From Flavobacterium ammonificans (GTDB lineage: Bacteria; Bacteroidota; Bacteroidia; Flavobacteriales; Flavobacteriaceae), in NCBI RefSeq assembly GCF_020885975.1, contig NZ_AP025183.1, forward strand, positions 186,001 through 250,000: a stretch of DNA of 64,000 nt. Reading direction: 5' to 3'. Positions 16,440 through 24,356 of this stretch are shown in pieces. The number at the start of each line of letters is the position of its first letter. Position 1 is the stretch's first letter. The notes below the pieces were generated by a model that was given only the letters and a program-made list of their open reading frames with translations, was not told the DNA's origin and searched no databases. The translations under genes were made by a program, and so were the position numbers.

Positions 16440-19116
16440 TTTTTTAGTGTTACATAAAAGCATACAATTAGTTCTTAGCCTAGTATTATTTGGATTTTTT
16501 TTCCAAGCTAGTGCGCAAGAAAGAGTCCCATTTGATCAAGGCAAAAAATATTTTCTTGCTGATGTCAATGTTGTTGGTAAGATTACTTTTAATACTCAAA
16601 CAGTAGTTACTTTTACTGGACTTGAAAAAGGGAGCGAAATTAGCGTTCCTGGTGAAGAAATTAGTTCGGCAATCAAAAAGCTAGGTAAACTTGGCTTGTT
16701 CAATGAAATCTCTTTTTACGTTAATAAAGTAGAGAATGATAGTATTTATTTAGACTTACACTTAGAGGAACTTCCAAAATTAAATAAAGTTAGAATTGTA
16801 GGTGTTAAAAAGAACAAAATTGAAGGACTTATCAAAGATAATGGCTTGACGGAAAACAAAGTAGTCAACGAAAACTTAATCACAACCACTAAAAACTACA
16901 TTGAAAACAAATACAAAAAAGACGGTTTTTTCAATACTAAAGTAAATGTAAACACCGTTCAAGATACCTCGACAGTAAATCAGGTCAATATGTTAGTTTC
17001 CATTGATAAAGGAACTAAAGTCAAAATTGATAAAATTGACTTTATAGGAAACTCTAAACTCTCTGACAAGGCGCTTAAAAAAGCCATGAAAGATACTAAA
17101 CAAAAGAAGTTTACACGAATTTTTAAAGCTTCTAAATTTATAAAAGACAAGTACAAAACAGACTTAGAAAAAGTTATTGATGTCTACAAAGAAAAAGGAT
17201 TCAGAGATGCGCGTATAATTTCTGATACTGTCTCTTACAACAAAGAAAAAAATGCACTTGCTGTTGGAATTAAAGTAGAGGAAGGAAATCGTTATTATTT
17301 TGGAGATATTAAGTTTTTAGGAAATACTGTGTATTCTGACCAAGGCTTGAGCAAAGCGCTAGGACTAAGAAAAGGAGATGTTTATAACGGGGTGTTACTT
17401 GAAAAAAGAATTGCAGATAAAACTAAACCTGACGGAGAAGATATAACTAATTTATATCAAAATAACGGTTACTTATTTTCTAGTATTAACGCTGTAGAGG
17501 TTAAAACAGCTAATGATACCATTGATTTTGAAATCAGAGTAACAGAAGGACCTATTGCCTATTTTAATAAAATAACAGTTGTTGGAAATGACAAAACAAA
17601 TGATCAAGTTATTTATCGTGAATTACGAACTAAACCAGGTGAAAAATACAGTAAAGAACAGCTTGTTAGAACAATTCGAGAAATAGGTCAACTTGGTTTC
17701 TTTGATCCTGAAACCATAGATCCTAAGTTTAAAAATGTTGATTCAGGAGCAGGAACAGTAGATATTGAATACAATCTAGCCGAAAAAGGCGCTAGTCAAA
17801 TTGAACTCCAAGGAGGTTATGGAGGCGGTGGATTCATTGGAACACTTGGTTTGTCCTTTAATAACTTTTCAGCAAAGAATATGTTTAATAAGTCCGCTTA
17901 CCGACCTCTTCCTATGGGAGACGGACAAAAGGTATCGCTAAGACTACAAGCAAGTACTTTCTTTAGAACTTATAGCGCTTCTTTTTCAGAGCCTTGGTTT
18001 GGTGGAAAAAAACCAGTTCAATTCAATTCTTCGATTTCGTATAGCCAACAATACTTGAATAATTTTATAACCTTTGAAGTAGACAGAACAAAAAGCTTTA
18101 ACATTCTTACACTTTCTGTTGGAATTGCAAAAAGGTTAACCGTACCTGATGACTTTTTTGTACTATCACAGTCTGTAAGTTACCAACACTATGAATTGAA
18201 CAATTACAATACTGGACTATTTACTTTTGGCGATGGAACTTCTAGAAATTTAGCCTATACAATAGGAATAACTAGAAATAACAAAGGGGTAAATCCAATC
18301 TTTCCAACTTATGGTTCAGAATTTAGTTTCTCTGCTAAATTTACACCTCCCTATTCTTTATTTGATAATGTTAACTATGCCACTATTGGTTCTCAAGAAG
18401 AATATAAATTTAAGTATACTGGATCACCTTATACAGGACCTAATGGAATTTTAGTTAATGAAGGAGACTATTTAGAAAGTTTACCAAGCTCAACAAATCC
18501 ATTCCCAAATAGAGTAGCAAGATTTCAAGATGGAGCAGCTGATCCTTCAAAAGTAGATCAACAAAAATTTAATTGGTTAGAGTACTATAAAGTTAAATTT
18601 AAAGCAGATTGGTATACTAAACTATTTGGAAAACTCGTTATGAGAAGTTTATCAGAATTTGGATTTTTAGGGGCTTATAATCAGAGTAGAGGATCTATTC
18701 CATTTGAACGTTTTTTCCTTGGAGGAGATGGAATGCAAATGTTTGCCATGGATGGTCGTGAAACGATTCAGCTGAGAGGTTATCCAAACAACTCAATTAC
18801 GCCAATTAATAGTAATGGAGAACAATTAGGTGCAACTATCTATAATAAATTTTCATTAGAAATGAGATATCCGATTACATTGAAAGCTTCAGCTTCAATT
18901 TATGCCTTAGCCTTTTTAGAAGCAGGATCTTCTTATGATTCGTTTAGAAATTACAATCCTTTTGCTTTAAACCGTTCAGCAGGAGTCGGATTAAGAGTAT
19001 TTATGCCTGCCTTTGGTCTACTTGGTATTGACTTTGCAAAAGGTTTTGATGCATTGCCAGGACAAAGCGCACCAAATGGATGGGAAACCCACTTTATTAT
19101 TGGTCAACAATTTTAA
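16411..19116 (+). CDS. bamA: Outer-membrane protein assembly factor BamA
   Basis: Omp85-family insertase of the BAM complex. N-terminal signal peptide ending near FQASAQ, about five POTRA repeats (to roughly residue 440) and a C-terminal 16-strand barrel that includes the RGYP motif and a terminal aromatic residue in GQQF. No ATG is available: TTG at 16411 (901 aa, overlapping uppS) or GTG at 16447 are the possible starts. The GTG form leaves a shorter, more standard signal peptide. It is cotranscribed with porG and uppS and with two periplasmic chaperone genes downstream. Confidence 0.95.
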   Translation: MEKQANKLNNFLVLHKSIQLVLSLVLFGFFFQASAQERVPFDQGKKYFLADVNVVGKITFNTQTVVTFTGLEKGSEISVPGEEISSAIKKLGKLGLFNEISFYVNKVENDSIYLDLHLEELPKLNKVRIVGVKKNKIEGLIKDNGLTENKVVNENLITTTKNYIENKYKKDGFFNTKVNVNTVQDTSTVNQVNMLVSIDKGTKVKIDKIDFIGNSKLSDKALKKAMKDTKQKKFTRIFKASKFIKDKYKTDLEKVIDVYKEKGFRDARIISDTVSYNKEKNALAVGIKVEEGNRYYFGDIKFLGNTVYSDQGLSKALGLRKGDVYNGVLLEKRIADKTKPDGEDITNLYQNNGYLFSSINAVEVKTANDTIDFEIRVTEGPIAYFNKITVVGNDKTNDQVIYRELRTKPGEKYSKEQLVRTIREIGQLGFFDPETIDPKFKNVDSGAGTVDIEYNLAEKGASQIELQGGYGGGGFIGTLGLSFNNFSAKNMFNKSAYRPLPMGDGQKVSLRLQASTFFRTYSASFSEPWFGGKKPVQFNSSISYSQQYLNNFITFEVDRTKSFNILTLSVGIAKRLTVPDDFFVLSQSVSYQHYELNNYNTGLFTFGDGTSRNLAYTIGITRNNKGVNPIFPTYGSEFSFSAKFTPPYSLFDNVNYATIGSQEEYKFKYTGSPYTGPNGILVNEGDYLESLPSSTNPFPNRVARFQDGAADPSKVDQQKFNWLEYYKVKFKADWYTKLFGKLVMRSLSEFGFLGAYNQSRGSIPFERFFLGGDGMQMFAMDGRETIQLRGYPNNSITPINSNGEQLGATIYNKFSLEMRYPITLKASASIYALAFLEAGSSYDSFRNYNPFALNRSAGVGLRVFMPAFGLLGIDFAKGFDALPGQSAPNGWETHFIIGQQF

Positions 19117-19150
19117 TTTAAATTATCTGTTTTGATTTTTTAAAAAGATT

Positions 19151-20356
19151 ATGAGAAAACAAATATTATTTCTATTTTTAACCCTGAATGCTTTCTTTTC
19201 TCTAGCGGGACAAGTGAAAGGTCCAAGAATTGGTTATATAGATATGGAATATATTTTACAAAATGTTTCCAATTATAAAGAAGCACAAAATCAATTAGAG
19301 GAGAAAGCAATTAAGTGGAAACAAGAAATAGAAACAAAAAAGAATAGCATTCAAAAGCTTGTTGATGAATTAAAAACAGAAAAGGCCCTTTTAACGAAAG
19401 AATTAATAGAGGAGCGTGAAGCAGAAATACACTATCTTGAAAAAGAAGTTTTAGAATTTCAACAAAAAAGGTTTGGTGCCAATGGGGATTTAATGCAGCA
19501 AAAGTTGATTTTAACCAAGCCTGTTCAAGATCAAGTTTTTACAACGGTACAAGATATTGCTGAAGCCAAACAATTTGATTTTATTTTTGACAAATCTTCT
19601 GATTTAACCATATTATTTGCTGCTAAGAAATTCGATATAAGTGATCAGGTGTTACGTGTAATTAACCGAACCGAAAAACGGGAACAGTTAACCAAAAAGC
19701 AGCAAAAAAACTTAGAAGATAAAGAAAATAAAGAAGATGCTCTTGATGAAAATGACACTTTAAAAGAGAGACAAAAGATTTTAGATGCCAGAAAAGAAGA
19801 AAGAGAAAAGATACTTGCTGATCGAAAACAACTTCAAGAAGCAAAGAAAAAAGAGTTTGACGATCGAAGAAAAAAATTAGCTGAAGAAAAAATAGCAAAA
19901 AAGAATAGTAGTACTTCTTCGAATACAGGTACTGAAAAAGCTGCTAATGACAACGCTTCAAAAGAAAAGATGCAAGCGGCAGAATTAGCAAGAAAAAAAC
20001 AAGGAGAAGAAAAACAAATTCTTCTTGATGAACGTAAGAAGGTTATTGAGGATAACAAAAAAGCGTTAGAGGAAAAAAGAAAAAAGGCAATTGAAGATCG
20101 TGAAAATAAAAAAAATGGCACGGTTTCTGAAAAAGTTACAACTGATGTAAGTAAAGTTGACTCAACCAAAATTAAAATTGAAGAAGCTAAACTCAAACAA
20201 GCGAATGCAAAACAAAAAGCTATTGAGGATCGTAAAAAACTTTTAGAGGAAAATAAAAAAGCCGCAGAAGAAAAAAGAAATAAAATTATGGAAGAAAGAG
20301 CTGCAGCAAAAAAAGCAGCAGAAGAAAAATTAAAATCAAATACAAACAAAAATTAA
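19151..20356 (+). CDS. OmpH/Skp-family periplasmic chaperone with long charged coiled-coil tail
   Basis: Signal peptide (to about residue 20, FFSLAGQ), then an OmpH/Skp domain to about residue 175 (RIGYIDMEYILQN is the conserved opening). The remaining ~225 residues are an almost uninterrupted Lys/Glu/Arg/Ala coiled coil with recurrent DERKK, EEKRKK and IEDRKK units. Typical Skp is ~160 aa; this 401-aa form is greatly extended. Skp-like proteins hold unfolded outer-membrane proteins on the way to BamA, encoded immediately upstream. The function of the tail is unknown. Confidence 0.88.
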   Translation: MRKQILFLFLTLNAFFSLAGQVKGPRIGYIDMEYILQNVSNYKEAQNQLEEKAIKWKQEIETKKNSIQKLVDELKTEKALLTKELIEEREAEIHYLEKEVLEFQQKRFGANGDLMQQKLILTKPVQDQVFTTVQDIAEAKQFDFIFDKSSDLTILFAAKKFDISDQVLRVINRTEKREQLTKKQQKNLEDKENKEDALDENDTLKERQKILDARKEEREKILADRKQLQEAKKKEFDDRRKKLAEEKIAKKNSSTSSNTGTEKAANDNASKEKMQAAELARKKQGEEKQILLDERKKVIEDNKKALEEKRKKAIEDRENKKNGTVSEKVTTDVSKVDSTKIKIEEAKLKQANAKQKAIEDRKKLLEENKKAAEEKRNKIMEERAAAKKAAEEKLKSNTNKN

Positions 20357-20376
20357 TTATTAAACACTTTTAGAAA

Positions 20377-20874
20377 ATGAAACAAATCAAGACTTTATTA
20401 ATCGCAGCAATAGTATTCTTAGGAGCTAATCAAATTTCGGCACAAACTAAAACTGCTCACGTAGACGTAAACGAAATTATGGCTAAAATGCCTGCTATGT
20501 TGGATGCTCAAAAACAATTAGAAAAATTGAGTGCTACTTACGATTCTGAATACAAAAAAATGGTTGAGGAATACCAAGGTAAGTTAAAAAAATACGAAGC
20601 AGAAGCGGCTACTGTAACTGAAGCTGTTAATGGAGAGCGCTCTAAAGAAGTACAAGATATGCAAAAAAGAATTGTAGACTATAGAGATAATGCTCAAAAA
20701 GAATTACAACAAAAAGAATCGGATATCGTAAAACCATTAATGGAAAAAGTGAGAGCTTCTATCCAAAAAGTTGGAAAAGCAAAAGGATTCCAATATGTTT
20801 TAGATGGTTCTTCTCTACTTTTAGCAGATGGTACCAACTTAACTGCTGATGTTAAAAAAGATTTAGGTTTCTAA
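20377..20874 (+). CDS. OmpH/Skp-family periplasmic chaperone
   Basis: 165 aa, normal Skp length. Signal peptide ending NQISAQ, then KTAHVDVNEIMAKMP and a central coiled coil forming the jellyfish-like prongs. It is a tandem paralogue of the preceding long gene, 20 bases after it, and the last gene of the porG-bamA transcript, which ends in a strong terminator. Confidence 0.93.
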   Translation: MKQIKTLLIAAIVFLGANQISAQTKTAHVDVNEIMAKMPAMLDAQKQLEKLSATYDSEYKKMVEEYQGKLKKYEAEAATVTEAVNGERSKEVQDMQKRIVDYRDNAQKELQQKESDIVKPLMEKVRASIQKVGKAKGFQYVLDGSSLLLADGTNLTADVKKDLGF

Positions 20875-20898
20875 TTCAAACCTTACACTATTTATCTC

Positions 20899-20931
20899 AA
20901 CTGCTCCTTACAACAAGGAGCAGTTTTTTTT
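20899..20931 (+). terminator. Terminator of the porG-uppS-bamA-ompH operon
   Basis: AACTGCTCCTT (20899-20909) pairs with AAGGAGCAGTT (20915-20925) around a 5-base loop, followed by a T run. Confidence 0.9.
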
Positions 20932-20972
20932 ATGCATTAATAAAATATATAGGAAAATTAAATTGTAGTAGG

Positions 20973-20980
20973 TAACTTTG
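20973..20980 (+). promoter_or_regulatory. Candidate -7 element of murI
   Basis: TAACTTTG fits TAnnTTTG and ends only 4 bases before the murI ATG, which would give a nearly leaderless transcript. No -33 element at proper spacing. Confidence 0.35.
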
Positions 20981-20984
20981 TTTT

Positions 20985-21761
20985 ATGGAGAATAACCAAC
21001 CTATCGGTATTTTTGACTCAGGCATTGGAGGGACATCCATTTGGCAAGAAATACATCAATTACTACCTAATGAAAAAACTATCTATCTTGCTGATAGTAT
21101 AAATGCTCCTTATGGTCAAAAATCAAAGCAAGAAATAATTGACTTAAGTTGCAAAAACACAGAATTCCTTTTAAATAGGGATTGCAAGCTAATCGTAGTA
21201 GCTTGTAATACTGCTACAACTAATGCTATTCAAGAATTAAGAGCCAAATACACTATTCCCTTCATTGGCATAGAACCTGCAATTAAACCCGCGGCAACTA
21301 ACTCAAAGACACAAACAATAGGAATATTAGCTACCAAAGGCACTCTAAATAGTGAGCTTTTCCATAAGGCAACAGAAATGTATCAGGATACCAAAATAGT
21401 GGAACAAGTAGGACATGGTTTAGTTCAACTTATTGAAGGTGGACAAATCAACTCTACAGAAATGGAACAACTACTTCACTCCTATCTTCAACCGATGATT
21501 GAGGCTAATATCGATTATTTGGTACTGGGATGTAGTCATTATCCTTATCTGATTCCTCAAATTAAAAAAATACTTCCAGCACATATCCAAATTATTGATT
21601 CAGGACAGGCTGTTGCTAGGCAAACTCAAAAAGTTTTAGAAGAAAAAGTTGGGTTTTCTAGTTTAAAATTACCCGATCCGATTTTTTATTCAAATACAGA
21701 TCCTAAAGTCTTATCAGCTATTTTAATGGATAACTATAGAATAGAAAAAATTGACTTTTAA
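20985..21761 (+). CDS. murI: Glutamate racemase MurI
   Basis: Produces D-glutamate for peptidoglycan. The two catalytic cysteines are Cys74 (VVACNTAT) and Cys183 (LGCSHYPYL); Asp11 in GIFDSGIGG is the conserved acidic partner. 258 aa. It stands between a terminator and a convergent gamma carbonic anhydrase gene, so it is probably transcribed on its own. Cytosolic. Confidence 0.96.
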   Translation: MENNQPIGIFDSGIGGTSIWQEIHQLLPNEKTIYLADSINAPYGQKSKQEIIDLSCKNTEFLLNRDCKLIVVACNTATTNAIQELRAKYTIPFIGIEPAIKPAATNSKTQTIGILATKGTLNSELFHKATEMYQDTKIVEQVGHGLVQLIEGGQINSTEMEQLLHSYLQPMIEANIDYLVLGCSHYPYLIPQIKKILPAHIQIIDSGQAVARQTQKVLEEKVGFSSLKLPDPIFYSNTDPKVLSAILMDNYRIEKIDF

Positions 21762-21762
21762 G

Positions 21763-21775
21763 CGAATATTATTCG
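21763..21775. terminator. Weak bidirectional hairpin between murI and carbonic anhydrase gene
   Basis: CGAATA (21763-21768) pairs with TATTCG (21770-21775). The stem is short with a minimal loop, but it sits exactly between two convergent stops with A/T-rich flanks on each side. Confidence 0.35.
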
Positions 21776-22284
21776 TCTTTAAACCAACCTGAATACATTA
21801 CATAATTATTTGATATCCTTTCAATTTCGCCTGCAAAATCGGATTGATCAATATCTTTCACTTTTTTAGCAGGAACACCCGCCCAAATCGTCCCTGATTC
21901 TACAACAGTATTTTGGGTAATCACAGCACCTGCCGCAACAATTGAATTACTTTCAATAATACAATTATCCATTACGATAGCTCCCATACCAATTAATACA
22001 TTGTCTTTAATCACACAGCCGTGAACAATAGCATTATGCCCAATAGATACGTTACTACCAATAATTGTTGGATGCTTTTGATAGGTACAATGCACCACTG
22101 CACCATCTTGAATATTAACTTTGTTACCAATAGAGATAAAATTAACATCTCCCCTAATAACGGCATTAAACCAAACGCTGCACAAATGTCCAAAACTAAC
22201 ATCACCTACAATGGTTGCATTTTCAGCAACATAACAATCTTCAGGAATTACGGGTGATTTCCCATTAACGGATTTAACTAACAT
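21769..22284 (-). CDS. Gamma-class carbonic anhydrase family protein (YrdA-like)
   Basis: 171 aa left-handed beta-helix made of hexapeptide repeats. Metal-ligand-type histidines are seen in AVVHCTYQ, SIGHNAIVHG. The family includes zinc/iron gamma carbonic anhydrases and homologues of unknown activity, so carbonic anhydrase activity is not assured. The start ATG at 22284 is clear. The gene follows the porP/sprF-like gene by 19 bases on the same strand. Confidence 0.9.
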   Translation of the reverse strand: MLVKSVNGKSPVIPEDCYVAENATIVGDVSFGHLCSVWFNAVIRGDVNFISIGNKVNIQDGAVVHCTYQKHPTIIGSNVSIGHNAIVHGCVIKDNVLIGMGAIVMDNCIIESNSIVAAGAVITQNTVVESGTIWAGVPAKKVKDIDQSDFAGEIERISNNYVMYSGWFKDE

Positions 22285-22303
22285 AAAAAGACATTAAACA
22301 AAT

Positions 22304-23287
22304 TTATAAAGTGGTTCCAATATAATACTCTTGTTTGCAATTAAAATTAAAACCTAAAGTAATTTGATGATACGCCCCTTCATCAAATAAGATAGGCCCT
22401 GAAACTCTTGAATACGTGTATCCTATCATTAATTGTTTGTAAGTTACGCCAAAAAAAGGAGTAATGTATTGCAGTTTTTGACTTGAAACAGCTGTTCCGT
22501 TTAAATATTGTGCTCCTTCAAAACTTCGTCTATACGATAGTCCGCCCCATAAAGATCCAATTCCTTGAAGTAAATCTTTATGTACTTTCAAATTAAAATC
22601 AACTAATTTCTCTTTTGTAGCATCAATCATTTGAAACAAAATAGACGGCTCCCAGAGTATTTTTTGTTTATCCCCAAAGGCATAGCCAGTACTGAAAATA
22701 TACCTCCTAATATTCCTGCTTTCAAAATCACTGTATATTTTTCTTTTAGATTCAACTGCCCCCAGCACTGTTGCGTGAACATAAAAATTAAGAAAGTTAT
22801 AGGAAACCCCTACATCCACATTAAAATTGGAACTTCTTTGTATCTCCCCTGTATTTAATGGATCGTATTCTGTAAAACTAGTTTCGTCTAATTGTCTTTG
22901 AACCATACCCGTACTAATTCCAAAAGAAAGCTGATTCAAATCGATATCATCTCTGGAAAACATAATATGATGTGCATAGGTTACTTTAGCTCCTTTTTGG
23001 GAATGGTATCCATTTTTGTCATTAAAAATAATAACACCTAATCCTGATTTGTCAGTTACCCGCATATTAAGACTGGCAGTTTGAAGTTCAGGAGCTTCAT
23101 CTTGACCAAACCATTGTTTACGCCCGGTAATTCTTAATTTATCACAACTAGATGCTCCAGCCATTGATGGATGAAGTAAATAATAATTATCAGTTAAATA
23201 ATCAGAATATACAGGGATACCATCCTGTGAAAAAGATGTAAATGAAAGAAATAAAAATAAAATTAAAAATTTCAATTTATTATACAT
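22304..23287 (-). CDS. PorP/SprF-family type IX secretion outer-membrane protein
   Basis: 327 aa; signal peptide ending FTSFSQ, then the PorP/SprF beta-barrel family (DNYYLLHPSMAGASSCDKLR, GLGVIIFNDKNG). SprF-type proteins attach or export particular T9SS cargo at the surface; each paralogue usually sits beside its own cargo gene. No large cargo gene adjoins this one, which pairs with a carbonic anhydrase-like gene instead. Confidence 0.9.
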   Translation of the reverse strand: MYNKLKFLILFLFLSFTSFSQDGIPVYSDYLTDNYYLLHPSMAGASSCDKLRITGRKQWFGQDEAPELQTASLNMRVTDKSGLGVIIFNDKNGYHSQKGAKVTYAHHIMFSRDDIDLNQLSFGISTGMVQRQLDETSFTEYDPLNTGEIQRSSNFNVDVGVSYNFLNFYVHATVLGAVESKRKIYSDFESRNIRRYIFSTGYAFGDKQKILWEPSILFQMIDATKEKLVDFNLKVHKDLLQGIGSLWGGLSYRRSFEGAQYLNGTAVSSQKLQYITPFFGVTYKQLMIGYTYSRVSGPILFDEGAYHQITLGFNFNCKQEYYIGTTL

Positions 23288-23380
23288 TCTAATGGTATTA
23301 AATTACTTAAACTAACGTTAATTGTATGTTAGTACTGCATTTAATTACCAAATATAACTATTCAAAGAAAATAACTTTAG

Positions 23381-23388
23381 TAAATTTG
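23381..23388 (+). promoter_or_regulatory. Candidate -7 element for the NifU-like gene
   Basis: TAAATTTG fits TAnnTTTG, 20 bases before the start codon. No TTG -33 element at the expected distance. Confidence 0.35.
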
Positions 23389-23407
23389 CAAAAAATTAAA
23401 ACTCATT

Positions 23408-24304
23408 ATGAAAGTTACTATAAAAGAGACTCAGAATCCAACTATACTAAAATTTGAATTCCCAGATTTTATTACGCAAAATGAAAACTTTGAATTTAAA
23501 AATATCGATGAAGCGGGGAATTCTCCTTTAGCGCAACAACTCTTTTATCTTCCATTTGTTAAAACAGTTTACATTTCAGGGAATTTTATAGCTATTGAAC
23601 GCTTTAGCATTGTAGAATGGGATGATGTTAAAGAAGCTGTTGCAGAACAAATTGAAAAACACGTGAATGAAGGTGGTGTCATTGTTAAACAAGAGGATAA
23701 CAAAACAAAGAAACAACCCATTACTGTTTATGGAGAAACAACTCCAAATCCGTCAGCATTAAAATTTGTGGTGAGTAGAATGTTGACTAAAACAGCGGTT
23801 GAGTACAAAAATATAGACCAAACAAGTTCATCACCTCTTGCTAAAGAATTATTCAAATTTCCATATGTAAAAGAGATTTTTATTGATGAAAATTATATAT
23901 CGGTAACCAAATACGACATCAATAATTGGGATGAAATTACGCTAGAAATTCGCAGTTTCATTAAACAATTCATTGAAAATGGCGGAACAGTTTTAGAAGA
24001 AAATTTTATTCAAGAAACACTTGTTGAAGAAACAAAAAAGACAGAAGAATTCGACAACTTAGATGTTACTTCTCAGAAAATTATCAATATTTTAGAAGAG
24101 TATGTAAAACCAGCCGTTGCTGCTGATGGGGGAAATATTGCTTTCGAATCTTTTGACGAAGAAAATAAAATCGTGAAAGTCATTTTACAAGGTGCTTGTA
24201 GCGGTTGTCCATCTTCTACATTCACATTAAAAAGCGGCATTGAAGGCTTGCTCAAAAGTATGCTTAACGATGACAGTATTATAGTCGAAGCGGCAAACGC
24301 TTAA
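23408..24304 (+). CDS. NifU-family iron-sulfur scaffold with duplicated Nfu N domain
   Basis: 298 aa. The C-terminal NifU domain has the cluster-binding C264-x-x-C267 (GACSGCPSS). Ahead of it lie two copies of the Nfu N-terminal domain (about 1-95 and 105-200): each has the pattern NP-x-LKF then SPLA-x-x-LF, and the first has lost part of the TPNPSALKF motif. Most Nfu proteins have one copy. It should deliver Fe-S clusters to client proteins in the cytosol. Free-standing, with its own terminator. Confidence 0.93.
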   Translation: MKVTIKETQNPTILKFEFPDFITQNENFEFKNIDEAGNSPLAQQLFYLPFVKTVYISGNFIAIERFSIVEWDDVKEAVAEQIEKHVNEGGVIVKQEDNKTKKQPITVYGETTPNPSALKFVVSRMLTKTAVEYKNIDQTSSSPLAKELFKFPYVKEIFIDENYISVTKYDINNWDEITLEIRSFIKQFIENGGTVLEENFIQETLVEETKKTEEFDNLDVTSQKIINILEEYVKPAVAADGGNIAFESFDEENKIVKVILQGACSGCPSSTFTLKSGIEGLLKSMLNDDSIIVEAANA

Positions 24305-24315
24305 ACATTACACTA

Positions 24316-24347
24316 AAAAGCGTTTCTTTATGAGACGCTTTTTTTAG
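24316..24347 (+). terminator. Terminator of the NifU-like gene
   Basis: AAAAGCGTTTC (24316-24326) pairs with GAGACGCTTTT (24332-24342) with one G-T pair, followed by T residues. The next gene starts 10 bases on. Confidence 0.85.
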
Positions 24348-24356
24348 CTACTCAAA

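Noticed and set aside
19834..20349. 171-codon open frame antisense to the long OmpH/Skp gene
   Set aside because: It mirrors the Lys/Glu codons of the coiled-coil tail, giving a Phe/Ser/Leu-rich product; an artefact of codon bias.
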